Assembly: GCF_000304315.1 (NCBI RefSeq)
Contig: NC_018485.1
Coordinates: 1,954,501 to 2,018,500 of the forward strand
Length of the DNA: 64,000 nt
DNA from: Methylocystis sp. SC2
GTDB taxonomy: Bacteria > Pseudomonadota > Alphaproteobacteria > Rhizobiales > Beijerinckiaceae
Direction of reading: 5' to 3'
The notes beneath the pieces are model-generated. The model saw only the letters and a program-made list of their open reading frames with translations. It had not been told where the DNA came from and did not search any database. The position numbers and the translations under genes are program-made. This document shows, in pieces, positions 42,036 through 52,018 of the stretch (its first letter is position 1; every line of letters begins with the position of its first letter).

Positions 42036-43844
42036 CTATATCCGCTTTAGCTCGTCTTTGAGAAAGCCAAGCACTTCATTGGCGTCGACGGATTTCGCAA
42101 TGAACGCCTGGCCGATGCCGCGCAAGAGAATGAACGTCAGCGCGCCGCGCTCGACCTTCTTGTCCTGATACATGGCGTCGAGAATGGCCTCGGCGTCGTC
42201 GCGCCAACACGGAATGTCGTGGATCTTCGTCGGCAGACCGACGCCCTTCAGATGGCGTTCGACGCGCTCCGCCGCCGCCTCGGCGCACAGACCCCGGCGC
42301 ACGGAAAAGCGCGCCGCGCAAGCCATGCCGATCGCAACGCCCTCGCCGTGAACCAGGCGGGCGCTGTCGTAACCGGTCAGGCGCTCGAAGGCGTGGCCGA
42401 ATGTGTGGCCGAAGTTGAGCAGCGCCCGTTCGCCCTGCTCCGTTTCGTCGCGCGCGACGATCGTCGCCTTGGTCTCGCAGCTCACCGCGACAGCGCAGAT
42501 CTGTTCCGCCTGACTATGGAACACCGCGTCCGAGTCGGCGTCGAGCCAATCGAAGAACCGGGCGTCGCCGATCAGGCCGTATTTCACGACTTCGGCGTAG
42601 CCGGCGCGGAACTCGCGCAGCGGCAATGTCCGCAGCGAGTCGACGTCAGCGAGAACCAGCGCGGGCTGGTGAAAGGCGCCGATCAGATTCTTGCCGTGAC
42701 GCGAATTGATCCCGGTCTTGCCGCCGACCGAAGAATCGACCTGCGACAGCAAGGTCGTCGGAATTTGGACGAAGCGCGAGCCGCGCCGCACGCTCGCGGC
42801 GACGAATCCGGCGAGGTCGCCGACGACGCCGCCGCCAAGCGCGACGATCAGATCGCGCCGCTCGATCTTCGCGGCCAGCACGTCGTCGCAGACGCGGCCA
42901 TAGACCGAAAGCGATTTTGACGCCTCGCCAGGCGGAACGATGATGATCGTCGCCCGCAGGCCAGCGTCCTTCAGACTCTGCTCAACCGTCGGCAGATGCA
43001 GTCTCGCGACATTCTCGTCCGTGATGACGGCGCACGCCGCTCCGGGCGCGATTTCGGCGATATAATCGCCGGCGCGCTGCAGCAGCCCGTCGCCGATGAT
43101 GATGTCGTACGAGCGTCCGCCCAGCGCGACCCGGACAATTTCCTGGCGACGGGCGTCGCCTTCGGCGCGCGCGGGATACAGATGCGTCATGGCCTTGGCG
43201 AAACCTCTGCTTTGCGCCCGCTGCCGCAAGTCTTCCAACATCGGCAAGCCTGCGGCGAGAACGGCGAGCGTGTCATCCACCATCGCATCCTGCGGAACTT
43301 CGCGCGACTCGACGCGAAGATCGGCGAGTTCGTACAGGGGGCGTCGCGCCTCCAGTAACTGGCGCAGCGTCTCCTCCGGATCGTCCGTTTGCAGCAGGGG
43401 ACGATCGTTTTTGCGGCGCACGCGCTTCAGCAGAGTCTTCAGATCGGCGTCGAGCCACACCGATACGCCCCGTTCGGCGATGCGGTCGCGCGTGCGAGGG
43501 TCGAGAAACGCGCCGCCGCCGGTGGCGAGCACGACCGGGCCGCCGTTCAGCAGGCGCATAATGACGCGCCGCTCGCCGTCGCGAAAATAACGCTCGCCAT
43601 ATTTGGCGAAAATCTCGGGAATGGACATGCCGGCCGCCGCGGCGACGATCTCGGCGTCCGCATCGACGAAGGGAAGGCCGAGCCGCACGGCGAGCCTCTG
43701 GCCGATGGCGCTCTTGCCGGAGCCCATCATGCCGACAAGCACGATCGCCTTGCCGTTCAGAGCGGCGCGCACGGCCAAGGCGCGCTCGTCGCTGGACGCT
43801 TGCGGAGCTGGAAGGACGACGCCGAAGTGTTGCGGTCGAGTCAT
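42036..43844 (-). CDS. aroKB: Bifunctional shikimate kinase / 3-dehydroquinate synthase fusion
   Basis: 602 residues from ATG 43844; an upstream ATG at 43880 would overlap the NUDIX gene. Residues about 28-200 are shikimate kinase: P-loop GMMGSGKS (38-45), FVDADAEI, RDGERRV and ATGGGAFLD. Residues about 235-602 are dehydroquinate synthase: ALGGGVVGDLAGFVAAS, IPTTLLSQVDSSVGGKTGIN, EVVKYGLIGD and LNFGHTFGHAFE with the zinc histidines. The two enzymes catalyse the second and fifth steps of the shikimate pathway and are normally adjacent separate genes (aroK-aroB). Here they form one uninterrupted frame with a short charged linker. Confidence 0.95.
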   Translation of the reverse strand: MTRPQHFGVVLPAPQASSDERALAVRAALNGKAIVLVGMMGSGKSAIGQRLAVRLGLPFVDADAEIVAAAAGMSIPEIFAKYGERYFRDGERRVIMRLLNGGPVVLATGGGAFLDPRTRDRIAERGVSVWLDADLKTLLKRVRRKNDRPLLQTDDPEETLRQLLEARRPLYELADLRVESREVPQDAMVDDTLAVLAAGLPMLEDLRQRAQSRGFAKAMTHLYPARAEGDARRQEIVRVALGGRSYDIIIGDGLLQRAGDYIAEIAPGAACAVITDENVARLHLPTVEQSLKDAGLRATIIIVPPGEASKSLSVYGRVCDDVLAAKIERRDLIVALGGGVVGDLAGFVAASVRRGSRFVQIPTTLLSQVDSSVGGKTGINSRHGKNLIGAFHQPALVLADVDSLRTLPLREFRAGYAEVVKYGLIGDARFFDWLDADSDAVFHSQAEQICAVAVSCETKATIVARDETEQGERALLNFGHTFGHAFERLTGYDSARLVHGEGVAIGMACAARFSVRRGLCAEAAAERVERHLKGVGLPTKIHDIPCWRDDAEAILDAMYQDKKVERGALTFILLRGIGQAFIAKSVDANEVLGFLKDELKRI

Positions 43845-43854
43845 TGGCGCAAAT

Positions 43855-44601
43855 CTACCCCGCGCCGCGCGGAATTTCATCCACGCCGCCGAGGGCGTGC
43901 GAAAGATACGCGACCATGAAGGCGGGCAGGCGCGGGTCGGAAAGCGCCGTCAAGCTCGAAACCATATGCGCGTCCGCGAGTTCAGGCGCGCTTTCGGCTG
44001 CGATAAAGGCTTTCACCCGGGCGAGCAGGGCGTGCGACGGCGCGTCGAAATCCAACCGCTTGACGCAGGCGACATACTGGCGATCGAATATCGCCGTCCA
44101 GCCGGCCGAAGCATGCGCGTCCGCGGCGGCGAGGCCCGTCTCTTCGGCGAGCTCGCGCATAAGACTGCCGGCGAGGTCGACGCGGCCGCCCGATACGACG
44201 TCTGAAGGGTCGGGGGTGCCGCAGGGAAAATAGAGCTGGCCGGCGAATGAGTGGCTTGGCCCCATTTCCCCGAGGAGATAGGCGCCGTCGCGGGCCCGCG
44301 CCGCCGGCATCGAGAAGCAATTATATACGGCTTCGTCGGGCCAGCCGAATTCTCGCCAGGCAAGAAAGCTCGAGAAAGGCGTCTCGAAGAACGCCATACG
44401 CAAGATGCGCGCCCCATCTTCGCCCGTCGTCCGCTCGACGCGACAGGCGAGCAGCACCGAGCCGTCGTAGAGCGCCGGATTGGCGCATCGACGCTCCTCC
44501 CAATGGCGCTCGATGTCGGCGGCGCGCTCCTCAACGAAGCCCCAGCGATGATCGACGCAGCGACACTCAAGGCGATCAATCTCGGCGATTTCGATGGTCA
44601 C
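43855..44601 (-). CDS. NUDIX-like hydrolase
   Basis: 248 residues from GTG 44601, which has GGGAG upstream; TTG 44625 is an alternative. The C-terminal half has a partial NUDIX box, GGRVDLAGSLMRELAEETGL, in which the second part R-E-L-x-E-E-T-G-L is intact but the first Glu position is not conserved. Such enzymes cleave nucleoside diphosphate-linked compounds; the first 110 residues resemble no domain I can name. The gene ends 10 nt before aroKB. Confidence 0.78.
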   Translation of the reverse strand: MTIEIAEIDRLECRCVDHRWGFVEERAADIERHWEERRCANPALYDGSVLLACRVERTTGEDGARILRMAFFETPFSSFLAWREFGWPDEAVYNCFSMPAARARDGAYLLGEMGPSHSFAGQLYFPCGTPDPSDVVSGGRVDLAGSLMRELAEETGLAAADAHASAGWTAIFDRQYVACVKRLDFDAPSHALLARVKAFIAAESAPELADAHMVSSLTALSDPRLPAFMVAYLSHALGGVDEIPRGAG

Positions 44602-44728
44602 AGGCGGGCCGCTCCCTGGCCGCAACGGCGCGCCTCGCCGTCACATCTGTACTGAACGCGATTGCCCGCGCCGCACCCCGGATTTCGCCTGGATTGACTA
44701 AGCCGCATCGCACATGTCACGCGCGTCG

Positions 44729-45607
44729 TTACGCCTGCATCTGCAGAAGCGCCATGCTGTCGCGAAACTCGACGATCTCGACGATGCGGCCGTCTTCGAA
44801 GCGCACGAAATCCGCAAGCTGCACCTGACCGCGACGACCGGTGCCGCGATGACGCCATTCGACGATTCGACGCGCAGCGGCGTCGGCGCCGTCGACGATG
44901 ACCTCGGGCATCGCGAATCCGAGTTGCTCGAAATCGACCTCGATGCTGCGCACGATATTGATCAGCGCCTCTACGCCGCGATGGCGCCCCGCGTGCGAAA
45001 TCGCCGTGCGGTCGCCAACGAATTCGCACACGACGTCGGGCGAGCACAGCTCACGGATCAGGGCGATGTCGGGGCTGCGGGAGAAACTGCCCATGGCGAT
45101 CAGTCGGCGCGCCATTTCATCGCGCGCCAGTCCCGGGCTGCGGGGGGTGAGAATGTCGTCGAGGCTTTGCGGCAAGAAATCGGCGCCGCGCGCGACGCAG
45201 CGCTGATCCCGGAACTCGTACATTTCCGAAACGAGTCCGTTACGCCAGCGCAGAAAATGCGCCATGTCCATGCTGTGGATATGGCCGGTGGCGCGGTGAC
45301 GCCACCGGCTGATCCATCTCACCACCGTATTGTCGCCTTCGACGAGAACCGTGAGGATTTCCGCGTCGAGCGGTTCATAATCGATATCGACGCGACGCAA
45401 ATGCGCGCGCAGCGCGTCTCGCCCGCGCCATTGTCCCGGGGGAAGCACGCCGAGTCGTGAGCAGCTGTAGTTCAGCTCGACGTCTTCGACGAAATGTTCC
45501 ACCAATGTCGAGACGTCGTACGTCATCCGGCTCCGTACAATCTCATGTACGCGCCGCCGCGTTTCGCTCTCGATCACATGACTCGACCGCCCGCCCGGCC
45601 CGTGCAT
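44729..45607 (-). CDS. Tandem SnoaL/NTF2-like protein
   Basis: 292 residues with two NTF2-like folds. The first (about 12-135) has LVEHFVEDVELNYSCS, GRDALRAHLRRVD and VVRWISRWRHRATGHIHSMD; the second (about 165-288) has IRELCSPDVVCEFVGD, RGVEALINIVRSIEVDFEQL and RIVEWRHRGTGRRGQVQLAD. The shared W-R-H-R-x-T-G motif shows that one is a duplicate of the other. SnoaL-like domains act as small-molecule isomerases, hydrolases or ligand binders. No pathway context. Confidence 0.8.
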   Translation of the reverse strand: MHGPGGRSSHVIESETRRRVHEIVRSRMTYDVSTLVEHFVEDVELNYSCSRLGVLPPGQWRGRDALRAHLRRVDIDYEPLDAEILTVLVEGDNTVVRWISRWRHRATGHIHSMDMAHFLRWRNGLVSEMYEFRDQRCVARGADFLPQSLDDILTPRSPGLARDEMARRLIAMGSFSRSPDIALIRELCSPDVVCEFVGDRTAISHAGRHRGVEALINIVRSIEVDFEQLGFAMPEVIVDGADAAARRIVEWRHRGTGRRGQVQLADFVRFEDGRIVEIVEFRDSMALLQMQA

Positions 45608-45706
45608 TCATCCCCCGCTATGGCGATGCGTCTGTCGATGCGCCGACCGCCCCTCGGCAACGCCCCAAACCCGAATGCGCGCTCGCCTTTTTGGGATCAT
45701 TATGCG

Positions 45707-46756
<1,050 letters not shown>

Positions 46757-46843
46757 TTAGGGGAACGGCGCGCCCGGCGCCGTCGAATTCGCTGGCGGGC
46801 TCCTTCTACGCGGGCGGCCCGACAAGGTCAAAATTCTCGCGCC

Positions 46844-47395
46844 TTAGATCGGATCCGGCCCGCGCGAGATGGCGGCGACGCCTGTGCGGGAGACCTCGAC
46901 GAGTCCGATCGGACGCATGAGGTCGATGAATTCGTCGATCTTGTGCGGTTTGCCGGTCAATTCGAAAATGAAGCTCTCGGTGGTGGCGTCGACGATGCGG
47001 GCGCGAAAGGCCTCGGCGAGCTGCAGCGCGAAGGTGCGATGCTCGCCGCGGCCCTTCACTTTGACCATGGCGAGTTCGCGTTCGAGCGAGCGCATCGAGA
47101 TGGTGAGGTCGGTCACCTGATGCACGGGGACGAGTCGCTCGAGCTGATGATGAATCTGGTCGATCGTCTCCGGCGCGCCGGAGGTCAATATGGTGATGCG
47201 CGAGAGATGTTCGGCGTGGGCGACTTCGGCGACCGTGAGGCTCTCGATATTGTAGCCGCGGCCGGAAAACAGCCCGACGACGCGCGCCAATACGCCCGGC
47301 TCATTGTCGACGAGCACGGAGAGCGTATGCGCTTCCGCCTTCGCGCTCGGCACGGCGGCGGAATAGGGAGATGGCGGGGAAGCGGGAGCGTTCAT
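46844..47395 (-). CDS. ilvN: Acetolactate synthase small (regulatory) subunit
   Basis: 183 residues with an N-terminal ACT domain: HTLSVLVDNEPGVLARVVGL, FSGRGYNIESLTVAEV, then ITILTSGAPETIDQIHHQLE. The C-terminal ALS_ss_C region covers ELAMVKVKG and ESFIFELTGKPHKIDEFIDL. It binds valine and controls the large subunit. It lies 81 nt after ilvB, with a cluster of inverted 11-mers in the gap. Confidence 0.96.
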   Translation of the reverse strand: MNAPASPPSPYSAAVPSAKAEAHTLSVLVDNEPGVLARVVGLFSGRGYNIESLTVAEVAHAEHLSRITILTSGAPETIDQIHHQLERLVPVHQVTDLTISMRSLERELAMVKVKGRGEHRTFALQLAEAFRARIVDATTESFIFELTGKPHKIDEFIDLMRPIGLVEVSRTGVAAISRGPDPI

Positions 47396-47406
47396 TTCGG
47401 TCCTTC

Positions 47407-47477
47407 GGCAGTCGGCAGATAGGCAGTCGGCAATCAGCGCGGTTCTTACGACTGCCGACTGCCAAAGCCCGACTGCC
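47407..47477. repeat. Four 11-mers in mixed orientation between ilvB and ilvN
   Basis: GGCAGTCGGCA occurs at 47407-47417 and 47422-47432; its inverse TGCCGACTGCC at 47453-47463 and a near copy GCCCGACTGCC at 47467-47477 overlap the end of ilvB. Paired arms would give a strong intergenic hairpin in the ilvBN transcript. Confidence 0.7.
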
Positions 47478-49255
47478 TAAACGAGCATTTTTCCCTTTTC
47501 ATCGATCACCGCGCCGATCTCGATCCCAGCGTCGTCGGAGAGATCGGCGAGCAGCATGTCGTTATGCGCCTTGCCGGAGGGGATCATCGGGAAGCAATTT
47601 TCGACCTTGTCGACGACGCAATCGAAGATCACCGGTCCGTCATAGTCGATCATCTCCATTATCGCCGCGTCGAGCGACGCGGGATCAGAGCAGCGGACGC
47701 CCTTGGCGCCGAAGGCTTCGGCGAGCTTGACGAAATCAGGCAGCGCCTCGGAATAGCTGTGGGAATAGCGCCCGCCATGCAGCAGCTCCTGCCACTGGCG
47801 CACCATGCCCATATATTCATTGTTGAGGATGAAGATCTTCACCGGCAGGCGATATTGGATCGCCGTCGACATTTCCTGAATGCACATCAGAATCGAGGCT
47901 TCGCCGGCGATGTCGATCACGAGCGAACCGGGGTGCGCGAGCTGCGCGCCGATCGCCGCCGGCAGGCCGTAGCCCATCGTGCCGAGTCCGCCCGACGTCA
48001 TCCAGCGGTTCGGCTCTTCGAAATGATAATGCTGGGCGGCCCACATCTGATGCTGCCCGACCTCGGTGGTGACATAGACGTCACGGTCCTTGGTCAGCGC
48101 ATAGAGCCGCTGCACCGCATGCTGCGGTTTGATCGCCGTTTCCGAATTGCGGAAGGCCAGCGATTTGCGCGCCCGCCATTCGTTGATCTTCGCCCACCAT
48201 TCATCGAGCGGCTGCTTGTCGGCGCTCATCGCCTCGGCGCGCCACAGGCGCACCATGGCTTCGAGCACGTGGGCGCAATCGCCGACGATGGCGAGATCGA
48301 CCTTGACGTTCTTGTTGATGGACGAACGATCGATGTCGATGTGGATCTTTTTCGAGCCCGGCGAAAAAGCGTCGAGACGTCCGGTGATGCGGTCGTCGAA
48401 ACGCGCGCCGACCGCGATCATCAGATCGCAGTCATGCATCGCGTGATTGGCTTCCCAGGTGCCGTGCATGCCCAGCATGCCGAGCCAGTTTTCGCCCGAC
48501 CCCGGGTAGGCGCCGAGCCCCATCAGCGTCGAGGTGATGGGAAAGCCCGTCAGGCCGACGAGTTCGCGCAGCAGGGTCGACGCCGCAGGTCCGGAATTGA
48601 TGACGCCGCCGCCGGTGTAGAAGATCGGACGCTTGGCCGCCGCCATCATGCGCACGGCCTGCTGCATCGCCTCCACGTCGGCGTCGAGCTTGGGATGATA
48701 GGTCTTGTGCGCGGCGCTGCGCGGCGGGGCGTAGACGCCGCGCGCGAACTGCACATCCTTGGGGATGTCGATGACCACGGGTCCGGGCCGGCCGGACGAG
48801 GCCACATAGAAGGCCTCGTGCAGCACGCGCGGCAGATCGGCGATGTTCTTGACGAGATAATTATGCTTCGTGCAGTGGCGGGTGATGCCGACCGTGTCGC
48901 ATTCCTGAAAGGCGTCGGAGCCGATGAGATGCGTCGGCACCTGGCCGGTGATGCAAACGATCGGAATCGAATCCATCAGCGCGTCGGTGAGGCCCGTCAC
49001 CGTATTGGTGGCGCCCGGACCCGAGGTGACGAGCAGCACGCCGACCTTGCCCGAGGAGCGCGCATAGCCCTCCGCGGCATGGGCGGCCCCCTGCTCATGG
49101 CGCACGAGAATGTGCTGCACCTTCTCCTGTTGGAAGAGCACGTCGTAGATCGGAAGGACGGCGCCGCCCGGATAGCCGAAAAGAATCTCCACGCCCTGGT
49201 CCTTCAGGGCTTCGACCACCATTTCGGCGCCGGACATTTCTTTCGACATCATCAT
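47477..49255 (-). CDS. ilvB: Acetolactate synthase large subunit
   Basis: 592 residues from the first ATG of an ATGATGATG run (49255), preceded by GACGGAAA; an in-frame ATG at 49312 would run into the attenuator. Motifs: [33 protein letters not shown] with the catalytic Glu, [16 protein letters not shown], and the ThDP/Mg region [15 protein letters not shown]...ILNNEYMGM. The usual Asp of the GDxS motif is Glu here (codon GAA). It makes acetolactate and acetohydroxybutyrate. The upstream leader peptide and terminator indicate attenuation. Confidence 0.97.
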   Translation of the reverse strand: MMMSKEMSGAEMVVEALKDQGVEILFGYPGGAVLPIYDVLFQQEKVQHILVRHEQGAAHAAEGYARSSGKVGVLLVTSGPGATNTVTGLTDALMDSIPIVCITGQVPTHLIGSDAFQECDTVGITRHCTKHNYLVKNIADLPRVLHEAFYVASSGRPGPVVIDIPKDVQFARGVYAPPRSAAHKTYHPKLDADVEAMQQAVRMMAAAKRPIFYTGGGVINSGPAASTLLRELVGLTGFPITSTLMGLGAYPGSGENWLGMLGMHGTWEANHAMHDCDLMIAVGARFDDRITGRLDAFSPGSKKIHIDIDRSSINKNVKVDLAIVGDCAHVLEAMVRLWRAEAMSADKQPLDEWWAKINEWRARKSLAFRNSETAIKPQHAVQRLYALTKDRDVYVTTEVGQHQMWAAQHYHFEEPNRWMTSGGLGTMGYGLPAAIGAQLAHPGSLVIDIAGEASILMCIQEMSTAIQYRLPVKIFILNNEYMGMVRQWQELLHGGRYSHSYSEALPDFVKLAEAFGAKGVRCSDPASLDAAIMEMIDYDGPVIFDCVVDKVENCFPMIPSGKAHNDMLLADLSDDAGIEIGAVIDEKGKMLV

Positions 49256-49308
49256 TTTCCGTCTTGCTTCTCGCGGCGGGCGACTAGGATGCTTTTCGTC
49301 TTCGGGCA

Positions 49309-49333
49309 ACAAAAAAGGCCCTCTTGGGGCCTT
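49309..49333 (-). terminator. Attenuator terminator of ilvBN
   Basis: On the minus strand AAGGCCC (49333-49327), a 5-nt loop and GGGCCTT (49321-49315) are followed by TTTT(GTTG). It lies between the leader peptide and ilvB. A competing stem using GGCCGGGCC at about 49357-49365 could act as antiterminator. Confidence 0.8.
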
Positions 49334-49363
49334 GGGTCAAGCGCCATTGGCGGAAGGCCGGGC

Positions 49364-49411
49364 CTAGCCCTGCTCCGTCCCCGGCGCTTCAAATACGAGA
49401 ATTGCGTTCAT
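49364..49411 (-). CDS. ilv leader peptide
   Basis: 15 codons, MNAILVFEAPGTEQG, with consecutive Ile-Leu-Val codons (att ctc gta) at positions 4-6. The stop is 31 nt before the attenuator hairpin. Ribosome stalling at these codons when branched-chain aminoacyl-tRNAs are scarce would favour read-through into ilvBN. Too short for domain evidence; the call rests on composition and position. Confidence 0.82.
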   Translation of the reverse strand: MNAILVFEAPGTEQG

Positions 49412-49487
49412 TTACGCGTTCCGCCCCTTTGTTCACGGGCGACGTTACGGGAGGCGCGGCGGAGAATCAAGGGCGGAGCGCGAAACT

Positions 49488-50252
49488 TCAGCGGGCGATC
49501 CATCCGCCGTCGACGACGAGGAGGTGGCCGACGATGAAGCGCGCCTGCTCGGAGCACAGGAACAGCACGGCCTCCGTCAGCTCCTCGGCCTTGCCCATGC
49601 GTCCGATGGGAAACAGCTTCCCGGCCTGCTCAGGGCTGATGTGCTCCTTCTCCATCCATTGATGGAAGACGTCGCCGGGGGCGTCGATGCCGCAGGCGCA
49701 AATGGCGTTGACGCTGATATTGTCCTTGGCGACCTCGAGCGCGACCGTCTTGGTCAAGCCGTCGACGCCGCCCTTGGAGGCGGCATAGGCGCCTTCGGCC
49801 GGATTGCCGGTGAGGCTGCCGGTGATCGACGACTGGTTGACGATGGCGCCGCCGCCGTTCTGGCGCATCTGCCGGATTTCGTGCTTCATGCAGAAGAACA
49901 CGCCGCGCAGATTGACGTCGATGTGGAAGTTGAAGCCCTCCTCCGTCTCCTCGGCGATGGGCTTGAAGCGCACGACGCCGGCGTTGTTCACCGCGCAGTC
50001 CAGGCGACCGTAGGCTTCGACCGTCTTCGCGACCATGGCTTCGACGTCCCGCTCGATCCGCATATCGGCGCGCGTAAAGAGCCCCTCGCCGCCTTCGGCG
50101 CGGATCATATCGAGAGTCTCGCGCCCGCCAGCCTCGTCGAGGTCGGCGATCGCGACCCTCGCCCCCTCGCGCGCGAAGGCCAGCGCCGTCACCCGCCCGA
50201 GGCCTCTCGCCGCGCCGGTCACGAGCGCGACCTTACCGTCAAATCGAGCCAT
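49488..50252 (-). CDS. SDR-family NAD(P)-dependent oxidoreductase
   Basis: 254 residues from ATG 50252, with GGGAGAGG upstream. Classical SDR motifs: TGAARGLGRVTALAFAREG (cofactor), VNNAGVV, Ser in IVNQSSITG, and Y-x-x-x-K in GAYAASKGG, with an ID-APGD region after it. The acidic residue after the second strand (IADLDE) favours NAD. Substrate unknown. A GST-like gene lies 85 nt upstream on the same strand. Confidence 0.9.
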   Translation of the reverse strand: MARFDGKVALVTGAARGLGRVTALAFAREGARVAIADLDEAGGRETLDMIRAEGGEGLFTRADMRIERDVEAMVAKTVEAYGRLDCAVNNAGVVRFKPIAEETEEGFNFHIDVNLRGVFFCMKHEIRQMRQNGGGAIVNQSSITGSLTGNPAEGAYAASKGGVDGLTKTVALEVAKDNISVNAICACGIDAPGDVFHQWMEKEHISPEQAGKLFPIGRMGKAEELTEAVLFLCSEQARFIVGHLLVVDGGWIAR

Positions 50253-50337
50253 GAGCCTCTCCCAAGCTTGGCGGCAGTTCACGCTTATCGCGACGATCGT
50301 CGCGGTCAAGCTCGCGAGAGGTCGTCGGAAAAGTTTG

Positions 50338-50955
50338 TCAGGCCCCTTCCGCCGCCAGCGCGCGCTTAACCCCCTCGTCCGCCGCCATCATGTCGTGGTG
50401 CTTCTGAACATTGGGGTATTTGGACAGACCGTCCTCAAGCATCGCCGCGGCCCAGCGCTCCATCGGAAAGACGTAGGCGTCGACATAGCTGCGCCTGTCG
50501 CCGACCATGTAGCGGCGACCCGACAGATGCGCGTCGAGAATGCCGAACTTCTTGCGGATCAGCGCCTTGGCGGCCTCGCGCACATTGTCGAACTCTTCTT
50601 TCTCCCGGGCGCGCGTATAGCGGTCGGGCAGGAACAGCGGGAAAAAGGCCGGGTGGAGATCGCCGGTGATAAAGGATGCCCAGCGGTCGGCCTCGGCCTC
50701 GTCGCGCGGCGAACCGTCGGGGGCGATCCCCGAGCGCGGGAAGCGGCCGGCGAGATAGCGCAGCACGGCCGCGGCCTGGGTCAGAATCCAGCCTTCGCCG
50801 GTGTCGAGCGCCGGCACTGCGCCCGCGGGATTGATCTTCAAATAGTCCTTGTCGCCGAACTCGACCGCCTTGGTCTCGTAGGGCGCGCCAATCCATTCGA
50901 GCGCGATATGCGGCGCGAGCGAACACGCGCCTGTGTGATAGTAGAGCGTGAGCAT
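50338..50955 (-). CDS. Glutathione S-transferase family protein
   Basis: 205 residues. The thioredoxin-like N-terminal domain reads MLTLYYHTGACSLAPHIALE, with the Ser/Cys region GACSLAPH typical of the beta class, and PAGAVPALDTGEGWILTQAA for the glutathione site. The helical C-terminal domain follows, including RYMVGDRRSYVDAYVFPM. It probably conjugates or binds glutathione adducts in the cytosol. It shares direction with the SDR gene. Confidence 0.9.
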   Translation of the reverse strand: MLTLYYHTGACSLAPHIALEWIGAPYETKAVEFGDKDYLKINPAGAVPALDTGEGWILTQAAAVLRYLAGRFPRSGIAPDGSPRDEAEADRWASFITGDLHPAFFPLFLPDRYTRAREKEEFDNVREAAKALIRKKFGILDAHLSGRRYMVGDRRSYVDAYVFPMERWAAAMLEDGLSKYPNVQKHHDMMAADEGVKRALAAEGA

Positions 50956-51017
50956 GAGGGCCTCCCCTTGAGAGCGTCGCTCTTAGAATAGGGCGGCGGC
51001 CCGCGGGAGGGTCGCGT

Positions 51018-51449
51018 CTATTCCTCGCCGCAATCGAGAATCCAGGTCTTGTCGCAGAAGGCGACATAGAGGCGCTCCTGCCCGAGCGCCGCCCCGAGTT
51101 CGCCGGCGAGTTCGTTCAGCATCGCCTCGATCTGCGCGTCGGGAAGGCCGCCGAGATAGGCGTGCACGGCTTCGCCGGTGAAGATCGCGACCGGCTCGCG
51201 GTCGGAGCCGACCGTGCCGTCGTCCCTGGGCCAGGCGTAGGTGACCTCGCCGCGGGTGAACATGCCGGAGAGCGCGGGCTGGCCCGTTTCGACGCGGCGG
51301 CGCATCCAGGCGCGCGCGCAGCGCACCGCCTCGGAGACGTCATAGACGCGGCCCTCGGCCTCCCAGCCCTCGCGGAGCCCGACGGTGATGCGAAAATCCC
51401 GCCGCGGCCCGCGCGAGCCGTCAACGAGGCGATAGACGCGCTTGCTCAT
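51018..51449 (-). CDS. Conserved hypothetical protein
   Basis: 143 residues. It starts MSKRVYRLVDGSRGPRRDFR and has a strand-helix pattern, GRVYDVSEAVRCARAWMRRR, EVTYAWPRDDGTVG, EPVAIFTGEAVHAYLGGLPD, and ends ERLYVAFCDKTWILDCGEE. I recognise no domain. GC-rich codon use and good reading support coding. No operon partner is clear. Confidence 0.65.
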   Translation of the reverse strand: MSKRVYRLVDGSRGPRRDFRITVGLREGWEAEGRVYDVSEAVRCARAWMRRRVETGQPALSGMFTRGEVTYAWPRDDGTVGSDREPVAIFTGEAVHAYLGGLPDAQIEAMLNELAGELGAALGQERLYVAFCDKTWILDCGEE

Positions 51450-51593
51450 GAGCGGAAGGTAAGGCGCCGGGCGCCTGCGAGAAAGGCGGTGAAACCAGAT
51501 GCGCCGCGCCGCCTAAGGACTTCGATTTCGCCCGAGGCGATGCCGAACAGGCGCTTTGCCCATTCGTCGAGCGCGCGGCGGCGCGATGGCTTG

Positions 51594-51788
51594 TCAGCGC
51601 TTGCCCGTCCATGTGGACGCGAGTTTTTGCAGCGCCTTGTCCGCTTCCTGCTCGGCCTCGCGCCTGGTCGCGTAGGAATGCGGGGACCGCAGATGAATCT
51701 GTGACCCCTCGCAGACGGTCCAGCGGAACCGCCCCGCGTAGAGGGGGTCGGGCTCGATTCTGGATGTGAAGAGATCTGTCTCGCGCAT
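51594..51788 (-). CDS. Small hypothetical protein
   Basis: 64 residues: MRETDLFTSRIEPDPLYAGR, then FRWTVCEGSQIHLRSPHSYA and TRREAEQEADKALQKLASTW. The strand-W-x-V-x-E-G pattern followed by R-R-E-A-E-x-x-A-x-x-A-L resembles small single-domain proteins with a three-stranded sheet and a helix found in many alphaproteobacteria. Function unknown. Confidence 0.6.
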   Translation of the reverse strand: MRETDLFTSRIEPDPLYAGRFRWTVCEGSQIHLRSPHSYATRREAEQEADKALQKLASTWTGKR

Positions 51789-51877
51789 GGCGGCATTATG
51801 CGCGCCGCCGCCGGTTTATTCCAGAGCGCTCACGCAGCGCGATGCAAAGCTTCAGTCTGAGACGGCGGCGAATGAGC

Positions 51878-52000
51878 GCGCGTGGATGCCCGCGACAAGC
51901 GCGGGCATGACGCGGAGGAGTTGCGCTTCTTGATTCAGTCGTCCCGCGTTCATGGCGGCCTTTACGGTCACGGCCGGGCTTTTCCCGGCCACCCACGCGC
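51878..52000. repeat. Palindromic intergenic element with two hairpins
   Basis: Outer arms GCGCGTGG (51878-51885) and CCACGCGC (51993-52000) bound two hairpins: ATGCCCGCG/CGCGGGCAT (51886-51894 with 51900-51908) and GGCCGGG/CCCGGCC (51972-51978 with 51984-51990). It fills the gap before mcd's 3' end. The pattern resembles rhizobial intergenic repeats. Confidence 0.65.
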
Positions 52001-52018
52001 TATGCGGCGCTAGCCCGC

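Noticed and set aside
47564..49537. 657-codon open frame opposite ilvB
   Set aside because: ilvB is unambiguous on the minus strand; the antisense frame has a His/Arg/Asp-rich composition and no recognisable domain.
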